The notes beneath the pieces were generated by a model. The model was not told the origin of the DNA. It did no database searches and was given only the letters and a program-made list of their open reading frames with translations. From positions 1,922,001 through 1,986,000 of the forward strand of contig NZ_LGIT01000009.1 of assembly GCF_001187865.1 (NCBI RefSeq): DNA of 64,000 nt. The letters are read 5' to 3'. This document shows, piece after piece, positions 50,413-62,295 of this stretch. Origin of the DNA: Klebsiella sp. RIT-PI-d. GTDB lineage: Bacteria; Pseudomonadota; Gammaproteobacteria; Enterobacterales; Enterobacteriaceae. The position numbers were made by a program, and so were the translations under genes. Each line of letters begins with the position of its first letter. Within the stretch, counting starts at the first letter, position 1.

Positions 50413-51531
50413 TCAGAACTGGTAAACCAGGCCCAGAGCAACGATATCGTCGGTGTTTACACCCGCTTTACGGGTAAAGTCGTTGTCATCCAGCAGGTTG
50501 ATTTTGTAATCAACATAGGTGGACATGTTTTTGTTGAAGTAGTAAGTCGCGCCAACATCAACATATTTCAGCAGATCCTGGTCGCCGTAGTTAGCAACGC
50601 CGTTATCCAGTTTTTTACCTTTGGACTGCAGGTAAGCGATGGACGGACGCAGACCGAAGTCGAACTGGTACTGCGCAACGGCTTCAAAGTTCTGCGCTTT
50701 ATCAGCAAAACCATAGGCCTCAGAGCTGCTGCCGCCGCCAAAACGGGTGGCGTTGTAGGTCTGAGAATACTGTGCGGCCAGGTAAACATTGTTAGCATCG
50801 TATTTCACGCCGCCGGAGTAAGTGGTCGCGCGATCGCCATGACCGTAGATGCCGGCCATGTCGTTCTGATCGGAGGTACGTTTAGAGCTGGCAACCGCAC
50901 CACCCACGCTCATACCGTAACCCATATCGTAGGTTACAGAGCCGCCGAAGCCGTCACCGTTCTGACGCAGAACGCTACGGCCGCCTGCATCTTCACCGCT
51001 GGTGTTACCATTGCTGCCCTGGTACTGTACGGCGAAGTTCAGACCGTCAACCAGGCCAAAGAAGTCGGTGTTACGGTAAGTTGCGACACCGTTAGCACGT
51101 GATTGCAGGAAGTTGTCTGCACCGTAGGTGTCACCACCAAACTCAGGCAGAACGTCGGTCCATGAAGTCACATCGTAAACGACGCCGTAGTTACGACCAT
51201 AGTCGAAAGAACCCGCTTCGTTAAATTTCAGGCCCGCAAAGCCAACACGGGTCCAGGATTCATTTGTATCTTCATCGGTGTTGCCCTGAACCTGATATTC
51301 CCACTGGCCGTAGCCGGTGAGCTGATCGTTGATCTGTGTTTCGCCTTTGAAGCCGAGACGAACATAGGTCTGGTCGCCATCGCTGCCTTTGTCATCAGAA
51401 AAATAGTGCAGACCATCAACTTTACCGTACAGGTCTAATTTGTTGCCGTCTTTGTTATAAACTTCTGCCGCATTCGCTGCGCCTGCTACCAGCAGAGCCG
51501 GTACCAGGAGGGACAGTGCTTTAACCTTCAT
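50413..51531 (-). CDS. ompC: Outer-membrane porin OmpC
   Basis: 372 aa general porin (E. coli 367). Signal peptide [21 protein letters not shown], 16-strand barrel, loop-3 region around [21 protein letters not shown]-terminal Phe (VYQF) as required for assembly. Expression is controlled by OmpR~P; the leader with GAGGGTTAATAAC lies just upstream and micF is divergent. Confidence 0.95.
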   Translation of the reverse strand: MKVKALSLLVPALLVAGAANAAEVYNKDGNKLDLYGKVDGLHYFSDDKGSDGDQTYVRLGFKGETQINDQLTGYGQWEYQVQGNTDEDTNESWTRVGFAGLKFNEAGSFDYGRNYGVVYDVTSWTDVLPEFGGDTYGADNFLQSRANGVATYRNTDFFGLVDGLNFAVQYQGSNGNTSGEDAGGRSVLRQNGDGFGGSVTYDMGYGMSVGGAVASSKRTSDQNDMAGIYGHGDRATTYSGGVKYDANNVYLAAQYSQTYNATRFGGGSSSEAYGFADKAQNFEAVAQYQFDFGLRPSIAYLQSKGKKLDNGVANYGDQDLLKYVDVGATYYFNKNMSTYVDYKINLLDDNDFTRKAGVNTDDIVALGLVYQF

Positions 51532-51876
51532 GTTATTAACCCTCTGTTATATGCTTTTATATGCTTTTTTTTTAGTTGCCACTGCTTTACGGATTATTGA
51601 TTGCCTGCTAACCCGTCGGCGAAACCATTTTGCGACAAAATACAGAATAATCCAACTGGAATATGATACTAAAACTTCTAAGGTGTTTCATTTTTCCGCT
51701 TAAATGTTTCATTTTGTAAATTTATGGGAACTTTTATTCGCTACAAATAGCTAAAGGAATTAGCACGAATAATCAAAATTAATTTATTTAAAAATAAAAT
51801 CATGAACTTAAGCTAAAATACGTGCATAGCACTGATTGCCAAAAAAAATTCGCCAGGTACGACTAGAATAGATACC

Positions 51877-51969
51877 GCTATCATCATTAACTTTATTTAT
51901 TACCGTCATTCAGTTCTGAATGTCTGTTTACCCCTATTTATACCGGATGCTTCGCGTCCGGTTTTTTTT
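51877..51969 (+). ncRNA. micF: MicF antisense RNA
   Basis: 93 nt. The 5' end GCTATCATCATTAACTTTAT equals E. coli micF; the 3' end is a terminator (ACCGGATGC...GCGTCCGGT then T-run). It is divergent from ompC. In E. coli it blocks ompF translation with Hfq. Confidence 0.93.
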
Positions 51970-52213
51970 ACCCTTCTTTACGTTACTCCGTTAAAAACAT
52001 GTTATCTAAAAGAAATAATAATGACTATTAACTAATCACTCTAATAACTATCCGTGATAATTACCGCTTCGTCGGCCTGCTTAATTGTCTTTGATATTTC
52101 GTGCGATCCCGGCCCTTTGTTTGGCGAGTTCGTCTCCTTAGCGACGCATTGCCGGGCATTGAGGTGAGACTCATCTTTCCCGTTATGCCGTTAAAAAGTC
52201 CGTAACTGACTTG

Positions 52214-52228
52214 TTAAGAATATGGAAT
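52214..52228 (+). promoter_or_regulatory. Possible Rcs-box-like site before rcsD
   Basis: TTAAGAATATGGAAT shares the left half (TAAGAATAT) of the RcsAB box. Weak, and uncertain in function. Confidence 0.25.
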
Positions 52229-52400
52229 TTCATCCATTACCCTTTATACTGCCAGCTGTACAAAATCATGCAGCATAAAGACTTACACCAGGTTGCTGGT
52301 GTTAGTGGACAGCAAAACATGGTCAACCCAGTTTCTCAGTTGCGCTAAGGCCCTGAGCTTTTCTTTATTTGAGTGCGGTAATAATGGGTACAGATGCAAA

Positions 52401-55070
52401 ATGAGTCAGCCTGATACAATGAGTTCTTCAAAGTTCTCCCTGATGCCAGCAAGCCTGACACGCTACTTTCTATTACTCATCATTGTATTACTGGTAACAA
52501 TGGGTGTGATGATCCAGAGCGCCGTTAACGCCTGGCTCAAAGATAAGAGTTATCAGGTTGTCGATATCACTCATGCTATTCATAAACGGGTCGATACCTG
52601 GCGCTACGCGACCTGGCAGCTCTATGACAACGTTGCGGCTACGCCGCTGACGCCGGGAGAAGCGCTTCAGGAAACTCGCCTGAAGCAGGATGTCTACTAT
52701 CTCGAAAAACCGCGCAGAAAAACAGAAGCGCTGATCTTTGGTTCTCATGATGGCTCGACGCTGGAAATGACCCAGCGCATGTCGACCTACCTGGATACGC
52801 TATGGGGTGCCAAAACGGTACCCTGGTCGATGTATTATCTGAACGGTCAGGACAATAGCCTGATCCTGGTATCAACGTTACCGCTTAAAGACCTCTCATC
52901 CGGTTTTAAAGAATCTAATGTCGGGGTGGAGGTTGATTCACGCCGTGCAGAGATGTTACAGCAGGCCAATTCACTGGATGAACGCGAGAGCTTCTCCGGC
53001 CTGCGTCGTCTTGCCTGGCAAAACGGTTACTACTTTACCCTACGCACCACCTTTAACCAGCCGGGACACCTGGCGACAGTAGTGGCCTTCGATTTACCGG
53101 TAAACGATATTATCCCGCCCACCATGCCGCTGGACAGTTTCCGTCTTGAGCAGGACAACGCCTCTTCTGCCCTGCGCACGACGGAAAAAGAAGCAGCCGA
53201 TAGCGCCAGTGTAAATCTGAATGGTACACGTATAGAAATCACCTCGGCCATTAACTCCACCGGTATGCGACTGGTGTGGCAGGTGCCTTTCACCACGCTG
53301 ATGCTGGACACCCTGCAAAACATCCTCCTGCCGCTACTGCTCAATATTGGCCTGCTGGCGCTGGCGCTGTTTGGCTATACCACTTTTCGCCATCAGCCGG
53401 TCCGTCAGCAGGGCGTGCCATCCTCCCCTGCCGTGGCCAATAATGAACTTCGGGCGCTGCGTGCCATTAATGAAGAAATTGTCTCTCTGCTGCCACTGGG
53501 TCTGCTGGTCCACGATCTGGAATCCAATCGTACGGTGATGAGCAATAAAATTGCCGACCACCTGCTGCCGCACCTTAATCTGCAAAATATTACCAGCATG
53601 GCGGATCAGCATCAGGGTGTTATTCAGGCGACCATTAATAATGAACTGTATGAAATTCGCCAGTTCCGCAGCCAGGCGGTGCCACGTACGCAGATTTTCA
53701 TCATTCGCGATCAGGATCGCGAAGTTCTGGTCAGCAAAAAGCTTAAACAGGCCCAGCGGCTGTATGAAAAAAATCAGCAGGGGCGCATTGCCTTTATGCA
53801 CAACATCGGTGAAGCGCTAAAACGTCCTGCCAGAGCGCTTGCCGCCGAAGCTGCGATGTTGCCCTCCGATGAAAATCGCAAACTGGCTCATCACGCCGAT
53901 ATACTGGTGCGGATGATTGACGAGATCCAGCTGGCCAATATGCTGGAAGATGGCAGCTGGCAAAGCGCTTCGCGTGAGTTTTCGATTCAGGAACTAATCA
54001 ATGAAGTTGTGCCGGAAGTACTACCGATGGTCAAACGTAAAGGCCTGCAGTTACTGATTAATAACAGCCTGCCTGCCAGCGAACAGCGCTACGGCGATCG
54101 GGATGCCTTGCGCCGTATACTGCTGCTGCTGATCCAGTACGCCGTCACCGCCACGCAAATCGGCAAGATAACGCTGGAAGTAAGCGCCGATGAATCCGCG
54201 GAGGAGCGCCTGACATTCCGCATTCTGGATACCGGAAACGGCGTTTCCTCGCGAGAAATCGACAATCTGCACTTCCCGTATCTTAACGATACGCAGGCCG
54301 ATTCTTACGGTAAAGCTAATGCGCTGACCTTCTGGCTTTGCGATCAGCTGGCACGCAAACTGGGTGGGCATCTCAATATCAAATCCCATGATGAGCTGGG
54401 TACGCGCTATTTGCTGCACGTAAAAATGGCCGCCAGCGCGCCGGAAGAAGAAGCAGACGAGCGCCTGCTGGATGACGTAGTGGCAATGATAGACATTACC
54501 TCCAGTGAAATTCGCAGTATCGTGGTCAGACAGCTCGAAAACTGGGGAGCAAACTGCATTTCCCCGGATGAAAGAGGCGGGAGTCAAGAATTTGATCTCT
54601 TTTTAACAGATAATCCGTCTAATCTTACAGCCTCGGGCTTGCTTTTAAGCGATGATGAGCCTGGCGTGCACCAAATTGGCCCTGGTCAGCTTCAGGTCAA
54701 TTTTAACATGAGTAATGCCATGCAGGACGCCGTCCTGCAATTGATAGAAGAGCAGCTGGCTCAGGAAGAGAGTGTAGAGTCCCCCGGCGCAAATACTGAT
54801 AACGCCGAACTGCACGCCAGCGGCTATTATGCGCTGTTTGTGGACACAGTACCGGATGATGTTAAGAAGTTGTATACTGAAGCGGCAACGGATGATTTCG
54901 CTGCGCTGGCGCAGACGGCTCATCGTCTGAAGGGAGTATTTGCCATGCTTAATCTGGTGCCCGGCAAGCAGCTATGTGAAACGCTGGAACATGTCATTCG
55001 TGAGAAAGACTCTCCAGGAATAAAAAAATACATCAGCGACATTGACGCTTACGTCAAGAGCTTACTGTAG
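52401..55070 (+). CDS. rcsD: Phosphotransfer protein RcsD
   Basis: 889 aa from the ATG at 52401 (MSQPDTMSSSKF; E. coli 890). Two membrane helices (about 20-42 and 310-330) around a periplasmic domain, an inactive kinase-like domain, an ABL domain, and a C-terminal HPt domain with His in 'AHRLKGVFAML'. It carries phosphate from RcsC to RcsB. The upstream part of the open frame (52293-52400) has no ribosome site. Confidence 0.95.
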   Translation: MSQPDTMSSSKFSLMPASLTRYFLLLIIVLLVTMGVMIQSAVNAWLKDKSYQVVDITHAIHKRVDTWRYATWQLYDNVAATPLTPGEALQETRLKQDVYYLEKPRRKTEALIFGSHDGSTLEMTQRMSTYLDTLWGAKTVPWSMYYLNGQDNSLILVSTLPLKDLSSGFKESNVGVEVDSRRAEMLQQANSLDERESFSGLRRLAWQNGYYFTLRTTFNQPGHLATVVAFDLPVNDIIPPTMPLDSFRLEQDNASSALRTTEKEAADSASVNLNGTRIEITSAINSTGMRLVWQVPFTTLMLDTLQNILLPLLLNIGLLALALFGYTTFRHQPVRQQGVPSSPAVANNELRALRAINEEIVSLLPLGLLVHDLESNRTVMSNKIADHLLPHLNLQNITSMADQHQGVIQATINNELYEIRQFRSQAVPRTQIFIIRDQDREVLVSKKLKQAQRLYEKNQQGRIAFMHNIGEALKRPARALAAEAAMLPSDENRKLAHHADILVRMIDEIQLANMLEDGSWQSASREFSIQELINEVVPEVLPMVKRKGLQLLINNSLPASEQRYGDRDALRRILLLLIQYAVTATQIGKITLEVSADESAEERLTFRILDTGNGVSSREIDNLHFPYLNDTQADSYGKANALTFWLCDQLARKLGGHLNIKSHDELGTRYLLHVKMAASAPEEEADERLLDDVVAMIDITSSEIRSIVVRQLENWGANCISPDERGGSQEFDLFLTDNPSNLTASGLLLSDDEPGVHQIGPGQLQVNFNMSNAMQDAVLQLIEEQLAQEESVESPGANTDNAELHASGYYALFVDTVPDDVKKLYTEAATDDFAALAQTAHRLKGVFAMLNLVPGKQLCETLEHVIREKDSPGIKKYISDIDAYVKSLL

Positions 55071-55086
55071 CAAGGTAGCCTTATAG

Positions 55087-55737
55087 ATGAACAACATGAA
55101 CGTAATTATTGCCGACGATCATCCTATCGTCCTGTTCGGTATTCGTAAATCACTGGAACAGATCGAATGGGTGAACGTTGTTGGCGAATTTGAAGACTCC
55201 ACAGCGTTGATAAATAACCTGCCGAAGCTGGACGCTCATGTGCTGATCACCGATCTTTCCATGCCAGGCGACAAATATGGCGACGGGATCACTTTGATCA
55301 AGTATATCAAGCGCCATTTCCCCGGCATTTCTATCATTGTCCTGACAATGAATAATAATCCGGCGATCCTCAGTGCAGTACTGGAGCTGGATATCGAAGG
55401 GATTGTTTTAAAACAGGGCGCACCGACCGATCTGCCGAAAGCCCTGGCCGCGCTGCAAAAAGGTAAGAAATTTACGCCAGAAAGCGTTTCGCGCCTGCTG
55501 GAGAAAATCAGTGCCGGTGGTTATGGTGACAAACGTCTGTCGCCAAAAGAGAGTGAAGTGCTGCGTCTGTTTGCCGAAGGTTTTCTCGTAACGGAGATTG
55601 CCAAAAAGCTGAACCGCAGTATTAAAACAATCAGCAGCCAGAAAAAATCTGCCATGATGAAACTGGGCGTCGAGAATGATATTGCTCTGCTCAACTACCT
55701 TTCTTCCGTGACGCTGTCTTCTGCCGATAAAGACTAA
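55087..55737 (+). CDS. rcsB: Response regulator RcsB
   Basis: 216 aa, E. coli length. Receiver domain with Asp56 in TDLSMPGD, Thr and Lys (LKQGAP) of the switch, LuxR-type helix-turn-helix at about 150-205 (KESEVLRLFAEGF). Controls capsule, motility and envelope genes; 16 nt after rcsD, so one operon. Confidence 0.97.
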   Translation: MNNMNVIIADDHPIVLFGIRKSLEQIEWVNVVGEFEDSTALINNLPKLDAHVLITDLSMPGDKYGDGITLIKYIKRHFPGISIIVLTMNNNPAILSAVLELDIEGIVLKQGAPTDLPKALAALQKGKKFTPESVSRLLEKISAGGYGDKRLSPKESEVLRLFAEGFLVTEIAKKLNRSIKTISSQKKSAMMKLGVENDIALLNYLSSVTLSSADKD

Positions 55738-55744
55738 TCTCTTG

Positions 55745-55769
55745 TCACCCCGGCACTCTGCCGGGGTGA
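55745..55769. terminator. Bidirectional terminator between rcsB and rcsC
   Basis: TCACCCCGGCA and TGCCGGGGTGA pair perfectly around CTC; TTTTG follows on the plus side. It serves the converging genes. Confidence 0.8.
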
Positions 55770-55774
55770 TTTTG

Positions 55775-58621
55775 CTACTCTCTCGCCTTTCTGACGCGAC
55801 TTGCATAGGTTGTTAACGTCTGCTTTAGTACATCCAGCGTTACCGGTTTCGACAGGCAGCTATCCATTCCTGACTCCAGACAACGCTGCCGCTCCTCGGC
55901 CAGCGCATTGGCCGTTACGCCAACGACCGGCAACGTCAGCCCAAGCTGGCGAATACGCTGGGTCAGCCGATAACCGTCCATATTCGGCATGTTCACATCG
56001 CTCAGAATAATATCAATGTGGTTTTTACTGAGCACATTGAGCGCATCGACCCCGTCATTTGCCGTTTTACACTGATAGCCCAGCGATCCCAGCTGATCGG
56101 CAAGCAAGCGCCGATTGATAGGATGATCGTCCACCACGAGGATCATCATGTCGTCATTGGCCGCAATGGCAGCATCGCTGGTCGGTGATGATGAATCACT
56201 CTGCGCGTTCTCAATATCAAGGCTGTAGATCTTCGCCATCAGCGCCATCAGTTCGTGCGGTGAGGCCACACTGTGTACCCATTTACCCGGCGATCGCTCC
56301 AGCGGAATACCGATATGACGGCGGCAGAAGGTGATCACGGCCCGACCGCTCCATTCTTCCGGAGCCGTTTCGTCGGTGATCAACGTATCTTCGTAATCCG
56401 GATATTGCCCTTCATAACGCGCGACCCGTATGCCATAACGCGATAGCAGATTCTCCAGGAACAGATACAGTGACGCGTTACGTACCGCCAGCCAGCAGCG
56501 CTTTTCACTCAGGCCGCTAAGCGCAATCTCCGGCATTTCTTGCGTGCCGTACAGCGGAATACGGATAGTAAACTGGCTGCCCATACCCGGCTCAGTATCG
56601 ACAGAAATATCCCCATCCATCATACCAATCAGTTTTTCACAAATAGCCAGTCCCAGCCCGGTCCCCTGGAAGTTACGCTGCACGCCCGTGCCTACCTGGA
56701 AGAAAGGATCGAACAGGCGAACCACCTCTTTCGCCGGAATACCCACGCCGGTATCGCGCACGCGAATGGACAAGTAGTTATCTTTACACCCGACGTGCAA
56801 AATAATGCAGCCGGTATCGGTAAACTTAATCGCATTACTCAGCAAGTTAGAAATAACCTGCTGTAAACGCATCGGATCGCCCTTCATTTCCAGCGGGACG
56901 TCAGGCTCCACAAAGCAGTACAGACCCAGCTGTTTTCTTACCACCAGCGGCAGATAGTTGGCGGTAATGTGGCTCATCACTTCGCGCGGTGAAAATTCGC
57001 GCGGTTCAATTTTTAACTGCTCGGATTCGATTTTTGAGAAGTCGAGAATATCGCTGATAATCTTGAGTAGCAGACCGGACGAGTTATTCATCGCCGTGAC
57101 CAGCCGGTCAACCCCTTTCGGTAATTCTTTAGTTTGCAGGAGATCGAGGTTGCCGATAATACCGTACAGCGGAGTACGCAGTTCATGGCTTACCGTCGCG
57201 AGGAACATCGATTTCGACTGGCTGGCCTGCTCGGCGGCATGGGCCATTTCCTGCAAAGATTCTTCCATTTTGACGCGGGATGATACGTCCACCAGCACAC
57301 AAATTGCGACGTTTTCATTGCGATAGCGCGAATGAACAAAGCTAATTTGCAGGTTGGTATTATTGCTGGTCAGAACGTCAACAAAGTTAACCTGCTGGCC
57401 GCAAATAATCTGCGTCAGCCGCTGGCGATCTTCATGAGTAAGCATGTTGAGATAGTCATGCGCCAGTTCATTACTCAGAATGTTAGTGCCGTCGAGGGTG
57501 CGTAAAATACAGATCCCGACCGGCGCGGAAGCCACAATTTTTCGGTTAAACTGCTCGTGTTCTTCCAGCCGCTGCGCATCGGTTTCTGCCGGAATAAACA
57601 GCCTGCGCTCGTAGGCACGGGCCAGCCAGAACAGACCAATGGCAACCAGAATATTCAGCAGTGCGGCATTCATCATCAATATGCGAATGCGTTCCAGCAC
57701 GGCGTCAACGGGCACCGAATAGACAATGCTTAACGAGGAAGGCAGCAGATTTTTCTTCAGTACCAGTTCATGATAGCCAGCGGTATAACCAAACCACATC
57801 CGCTCCTGCATCCAGCGGGGATCAATTTGTGGCGTGTTCTCCTGTCCGGTCAAAGAAATTAAGGTATGACCAGTTTCATCAAGGATAGTGACGCCTATTG
57901 GCAGATTACCCGGCGTAAAAAAGCTTTCCATTCGAATGGTCTGCTCAACGCCCAGCAGTGCCTGAAGGCGGTTGCCCAGATAAACCGGGGTCAGCGCATA
58001 GAAGTACCCAACGTCAGGACGCGGTCCACGGCTAACCCAGAAAAGGTTATTTCCCCGCTCTTCCTGTGGTGCACTGCGATATTTCATAATGCGCTCGTGC
58101 AGCGCACTTAACGCTTCATCACGTTCAACAGGAATATCACGCAGGCCAAAATTGGCCATGCACAGATTGTCACCGCCAATCAGAAAAACGCGATTCAGAT
58201 CGTAGGCGGCAGAAAAATTATCCCGCCAGTAGCGCATAAACCACGCCATTGACTCCAGCGACCCGCGCCATGCGGTTCCCATAGCAGAACAGTCGGAGTC
58301 AGGAAACAGCGGCGCAAACTCGGGCACGTTTATATCAGTAAGATGGCTTCGCCCGGCCATAACACCATTTTCAGCGCTAAGACGGTTCTCAGCGATATAT
58401 TTCAGTTCCTTTATGACATCAGAGGTTCGCTGAATATAGCGCTGCGCCTGATCGGCATTCAGGGCAAACTCCTGGTGAATTTCAGCCTCGCGGCTGTGCA
58501 GGGCGTTGACGATATAAAACACAGAGGCCAGCGCGATAAGCAGCCATAACAGTAGCGCCAACACGCGGAACATATAGCGCGAAATTTTGAGCGTGCTACG
58601 AAAAGAAGCAAGGTATTTCAA
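55775..58621 (-). CDS. rcsC: Hybrid sensor kinase RcsC
   Basis: 948 aa (E. coli 949). Two membrane helices flank a periplasmic domain; linker; histidine kinase with SHELRTPLYG and ATP-binding 'GTGLGLAICEKL'; ABL-type domain; receiver with Asp in LSDVNMPNMDG. It receives envelope stress signals via RcsF/IgaA. Confidence 0.96.
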   Translation of the reverse strand: MKYLASFRSTLKISRYMFRVLALLLWLLIALASVFYIVNALHSREAEIHQEFALNADQAQRYIQRTSDVIKELKYIAENRLSAENGVMAGRSHLTDINVPEFAPLFPDSDCSAMGTAWRGSLESMAWFMRYWRDNFSAAYDLNRVFLIGGDNLCMANFGLRDIPVERDEALSALHERIMKYRSAPQEERGNNLFWVSRGPRPDVGYFYALTPVYLGNRLQALLGVEQTIRMESFFTPGNLPIGVTILDETGHTLISLTGQENTPQIDPRWMQERMWFGYTAGYHELVLKKNLLPSSLSIVYSVPVDAVLERIRILMMNAALLNILVAIGLFWLARAYERRLFIPAETDAQRLEEHEQFNRKIVASAPVGICILRTLDGTNILSNELAHDYLNMLTHEDRQRLTQIICGQQVNFVDVLTSNNTNLQISFVHSRYRNENVAICVLVDVSSRVKMEESLQEMAHAAEQASQSKSMFLATVSHELRTPLYGIIGNLDLLQTKELPKGVDRLVTAMNNSSGLLLKIISDILDFSKIESEQLKIEPREFSPREVMSHITANYLPLVVRKQLGLYCFVEPDVPLEMKGDPMRLQQVISNLLSNAIKFTDTGCIILHVGCKDNYLSIRVRDTGVGIPAKEVVRLFDPFFQVGTGVQRNFQGTGLGLAICEKLIGMMDGDISVDTEPGMGSQFTIRIPLYGTQEMPEIALSGLSEKRCWLAVRNASLYLFLENLLSRYGIRVARYEGQYPDYEDTLITDETAPEEWSGRAVITFCRRHIGIPLERSPGKWVHSVASPHELMALMAKIYSLDIENAQSDSSSPTSDAAIAANDDMMILVVDDHPINRRLLADQLGSLGYQCKTANDGVDALNVLSKNHIDIILSDVNMPNMDGYRLTQRIRQLGLTLPVVGVTANALAEERQRCLESGMDSCLSKPVTLDVLKQTLTTYASRVRKARE

Positions 58622-58691
58622 AGGAAGCAGCCATCAGAACAATCGGGATGGAAATAAAGTAGCGGTAAAACACGCTACCCGCAACGGCGAT

Positions 58692-58720
58692 AAAAAGGGC
58701 TGGAAGATCCAGCCCTTTTT
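58692..58720 (-). terminator. gyrA terminator
   Basis: AAAAAGGGCTGG, loop ATCTT on the minus strand, CCAGCCCTTTTT, just after the gyrA stop. Confidence 0.88.
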
Positions 58721-58755
58721 CTACGCATCAGACGTTGTATATCAAGCAGTAATAA

Positions 58756-61407
58756 TTACTCTTCAGCGTCGTCCGCAGCATCATCTTCAGCGTCTGCCTC
58801 TTCGGCATCGGCTTCCGGAACGATATCCTCGTCCCCTTCTGCAACGCTACCGTCGATAGAGTCCAGTTCTTCATCATCAACCGGCTCAGCGACACGCTGC
58901 AGACCCACGACGTTTTCATCTTCCGCGGTACGGATGAGGATCACGCCCTGCGTATTGCGGCCAACCACGCTGATTTCAGATACGCGCGTACGCACCAGCG
59001 TACCGGCATCGGTGATCATCATGATCTGATCGCTATCCGTTACCTGCACCGCACCAACAACAGAGCCGTTACGCTCGGTCACTTTAATGGAGATAACGCC
59101 CTGCGTACCGCGAGACTTCGTCGGATACTCGTCTTCAGCAGTCCGCTTACCGTAACCGTTTTGCGTGACGGTCAGAATAGCCCCTTCTCCACGCGGCACA
59201 ATCAGCGAAACGACTTTATCGACGCCGGCAAGTTTAATCCCGCGTACCCCGGTCGCTGTACGGCCCATGGCACGTACGGCATTTTCTTTAAAGCGCACAA
59301 CTTTACCGGCAGCAGAGAACAGCATGACTTCATCAGAACCGGAGGTCAGATCCACGCCAATCAGCTCGTCGCCGTCGTTAAGGTTGACCGCGATAATACC
59401 GGCAGAACGCGGACGACTGAACTCGGTCAGCGCCGTTTTCTTCACCGTACCGCTGGCGGTAGCCATAAAGACGTTAACGCCTTCGGCATATTCGCGGACC
59501 GGCAGAATAGCCGTAATACGCTCATTGGCTTCCAGCGGCAGCAGGTTGACGATAGGACGTCCACGTGCGCCACGGCTCGCTTCCGGCAGCTGGTAGACTT
59601 TCATCCAGTAGAGACGCCCGCGGCTGGAGAAGCAGAGGATGGTGTCGTGGGTGTTGGCCACCAGCAGGCGGTCAATAAAGTCTTCTTCTTTGATACGGGC
59701 GGCTGATTTACCTTTGCCACCGCGACGCTGCGCTTCGTAATCCGTCAGCGGCTGATATTTCACGTAACCCTGATGAGAAAGTGTGACGACCACATCTTCC
59801 TGGCTTATCAGATCTTCGATATTAATATCCGCGCTGTTGGCGGTGATTTCGGTGCGGCGCGCATCGCCAAACTGTTCACGAACCAGTTCCAGCTCTTCGC
59901 GGATCACTTCCATCAGACGCTCGGCGCTGCCCAGAATGTGCAGCAGTTCAGCAATTTGTCCCAGCAGATCTTTATATTCGTCGAGCAGTTTTTCATGCTC
60001 AAGCCCGGTCAACTTCTGCAAACGCAGATCGAGGATTGCCTGGGCCTGCTGTTCAGTCAGATAGTACTGGCCGTCACGCACGCCAAACTCAGGTTCAAGC
60101 CATTCAGGACGTGCAGCATCGTCACCAGCACGTTCCAGCATAGCCGACACGTTGCCCAGCGCCCACGGCTGCGCGACCAGACCCGCTTTTGCTTCAGCCG
60201 GGGTCGGCGCGCGACGAATCAGTTCGATGATAGGATCGATGTTTGCCAGCGCAATCGCCAGTGCCTCAAGGATATGAGCACGATCGCGCGCTTTGCGCAG
60301 TTCAAAGATGGTACGACGGGTAACCACTTCGCGACGATGACGAACGAAAGCCGCAATAATGTCTTTCAGGTTCATGATCTTCGGCTGACCATGGTGCAGA
60401 GCAACCATGTTGATACCGAAAGAAACCTGAAGCTGAGTCTGTGAGTAGAGGTTGTTAAGAACCACTTCACCGACGGCATCACGCTTCACTTCAATGACGA
60501 TGCGCATCCCGTCTTTATCAGACTCGTCGCGCAGCGCGCTGATACCTTCGACGCGTTTGTCTTTAACCAGCTCGGCGATTTTCTCGATCAGGCGCGCTTT
60601 GTTCACCTGATACGGGATTTCGTGGACGATAATGGTTTCACGGCCGGTTTTCGCGTCCGCTTCGACTTCCGCGCGGGCGCGAATATATACTTTGCCGCGA
60701 CCGGTACGATAGGCTTCTTCAATACCGCGACGACCGTTAATGATCGCAGCAGTCGGGAAATCCGGCCCCGGAATATGTTCCATCAGCCCTTCAATGCTGA
60801 TGTCTTCGTCGTCAACATACGCCAGGCAACCGTTAATGACTTCGGTCAGGTTGTGTGGCGGAATGTTGGTTGCCATCCCGACCGCGATGCCCGAAGAACC
60901 GTTAACTAACAGGTTCGGGATCTTAGTAGGCATAACGTCTGGAATTCTTTCGGTTCCGTCGTAGTTATCGACGAAATCCACCGTCTCTTTTTCCAGGTCG
61001 GCCATCAGTTCGTGGGCGATTTTCGACATACGGATTTCCGTATAACGCATCGCTGCGGCGGAGTCGCCATCGACAGAACCGAAGTTACCCTGACCATCTA
61101 CCAGCATATAGCGCAGGGAGAATGGCTGGGCCATACGAACGATGGTGTCGTACACGGCAGTATCACCATGAGGGTGATATTTACCGATAACGTCACCGAC
61201 TACGCGGGCTGATTTTTTATAGGCTTTGTTCCAGTCATTGCCCAATACGTTCATGGCGTATAGTACGCGACGGTGAACCGGCTTCAGGCCATCGCGGACG
61301 TCCGGCAGCGCACGGCCAACAATGACCGACATCGCATAATCCAGATAGGAGCTTTTCAGCTCTTCCTCGATGTTAACCGGTGTAATTTCTCTCGCAAGGT
61401 CGCTCAT
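58756..61407 (-). CDS. gyrA: DNA gyrase subunit A
   Basis: 883 aa (E. coli 875). Active-site Tyr122 in AMRYTEIR; quinolone region [10 protein letters not shown] with Thr83 and Asp87; C-terminal beta-pinwheel containing the GyrA box QRRGGKG and an acidic tail ([18 protein letters not shown]). ATP-driven negative supercoiling with GyrB. Divergent from ubiG. Confidence 0.97.
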   Translation of the reverse strand: MSDLAREITPVNIEEELKSSYLDYAMSVIVGRALPDVRDGLKPVHRRVLYAMNVLGNDWNKAYKKSARVVGDVIGKYHPHGDTAVYDTIVRMAQPFSLRYMLVDGQGNFGSVDGDSAAAMRYTEIRMSKIAHELMADLEKETVDFVDNYDGTERIPDVMPTKIPNLLVNGSSGIAVGMATNIPPHNLTEVINGCLAYVDDEDISIEGLMEHIPGPDFPTAAIINGRRGIEEAYRTGRGKVYIRARAEVEADAKTGRETIIVHEIPYQVNKARLIEKIAELVKDKRVEGISALRDESDKDGMRIVIEVKRDAVGEVVLNNLYSQTQLQVSFGINMVALHHGQPKIMNLKDIIAAFVRHRREVVTRRTIFELRKARDRAHILEALAIALANIDPIIELIRRAPTPAEAKAGLVAQPWALGNVSAMLERAGDDAARPEWLEPEFGVRDGQYYLTEQQAQAILDLRLQKLTGLEHEKLLDEYKDLLGQIAELLHILGSAERLMEVIREELELVREQFGDARRTEITANSADINIEDLISQEDVVVTLSHQGYVKYQPLTDYEAQRRGGKGKSAARIKEEDFIDRLLVANTHDTILCFSSRGRLYWMKVYQLPEASRGARGRPIVNLLPLEANERITAILPVREYAEGVNVFMATASGTVKKTALTEFSRPRSAGIIAVNLNDGDELIGVDLTSGSDEVMLFSAAGKVVRFKENAVRAMGRTATGVRGIKLAGVDKVVSLIVPRGEGAILTVTQNGYGKRTAEDEYPTKSRGTQGVISIKVTERNGSVVGAVQVTDSDQIMMITDAGTLVRTRVSEISVVGRNTQGVILIRTAEDENVVGLQRVAEPVDDEELDSIDGSVAEGDEDIVPEADAEEADAEDDAADDAEE

Positions 61408-61566
61408 CTAACCGCTATCCCTCTACTGTATCCCGGATTCAAAGGTCGCAAATTATAACACAATCGTCATGAGACAGGTAAAGGGAATGGCGCTCCGGGA
61501 AGGCTTTATTCATCCCGTGGTGCTGATATACTCAGACGACTTGCCAAATAAGGAGTAAAAGCGCCA

Positions 61567-62295
61567 ATGAATGCCGAAAAAACCTCGGTGGCCCCGAATG
61601 TTGACCATCACGAGATCGCCAAATTTGAAGCTGTTGCGTCACGCTGGTGGGATCTGGAAGGCGAGTTTAAGCCGCTGCACCGTATTAATCCGCTGCGCCT
61701 GGGGTACATTGCAGAGCGCTCAGGCGGCCTGTTTGGTAAAAAAATCCTCGATGTTGGCTGCGGCGGCGGGATCCTCGCTGAAAGCATGGCGCGTGAAGGT
61801 GCAACCGTAACCGGCCTGGATATGGGCGCAGAGCCCCTACAGGTTGCCCGATTGCACGCGCTCGAATCCGGCGTCGAGGTGGATTATGTCCAGGAAACAG
61901 TGGAAGAACATGCGGCAACACACGCGCAGCAGTACGACGTTGTGACCTGCATGGAGATGCTTGAACACGTCCCGGACCCGCAATCGGTGGTAAACGCCTG
62001 TGCGAAACTGGTGAAGCCTGGCGGTCATGTCTTTTTCTCCACCATCAATCGTAATGGAAAAGCGTGGTTGATGGCGGTGGTGGGCGCGGAATACATTTTG
62101 CGCATGGTGCCTAAAGGTACTCACGATGCGAAAAAATTTATCCGCCCTGCGGAGCTTCTGGGCTGGGTCGATCGGACGTCGCTTAAAGATATTCACATGA
62201 CCGGCCTGCATTACAATCCGCTGAGCAACACGTTTAAGCTCGCGCCCGGCGTTGACGTCAACTATATGGTGCATACGCGCGCAAAAGCTGACTAA
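61567..62295 (+). CDS. ubiG: Ubiquinone O-methyltransferase UbiG
   Basis: 242 aa (E. coli 240). SAM-binding motif [16 protein letters not shown], then 'VTGLDMG' and '[11 protein letters not shown]'. It carries out both O-methylations in ubiquinone synthesis. GGAG precedes the ATG. Confidence 0.96.
   Translation: MNAEKTSVAPNVDHHEIAKFEAVASRWWDLEGEFKPLHRINPLRLGYIAERSGGLFGKKILDVGCGGGILAESMAREGATVTGLDMGAEPLQVARLHALESGVEVDYVQETVEEHAATHAQQYDVVTCMEMLEHVPDPQSVVNACAKLVKPGGHVFFSTINRNGKAWLMAVVGAEYILRMVPKGTHDAKKFIRPAELLGWVDRTSLKDIHMTGLHYNPLSNTFKLAPGVDVNYMVHTRAKAD

Noticed and set aside
59773..60444. 223-codon forward frame
   Set aside because: Antisense to gyrA; common shadow of this gene.
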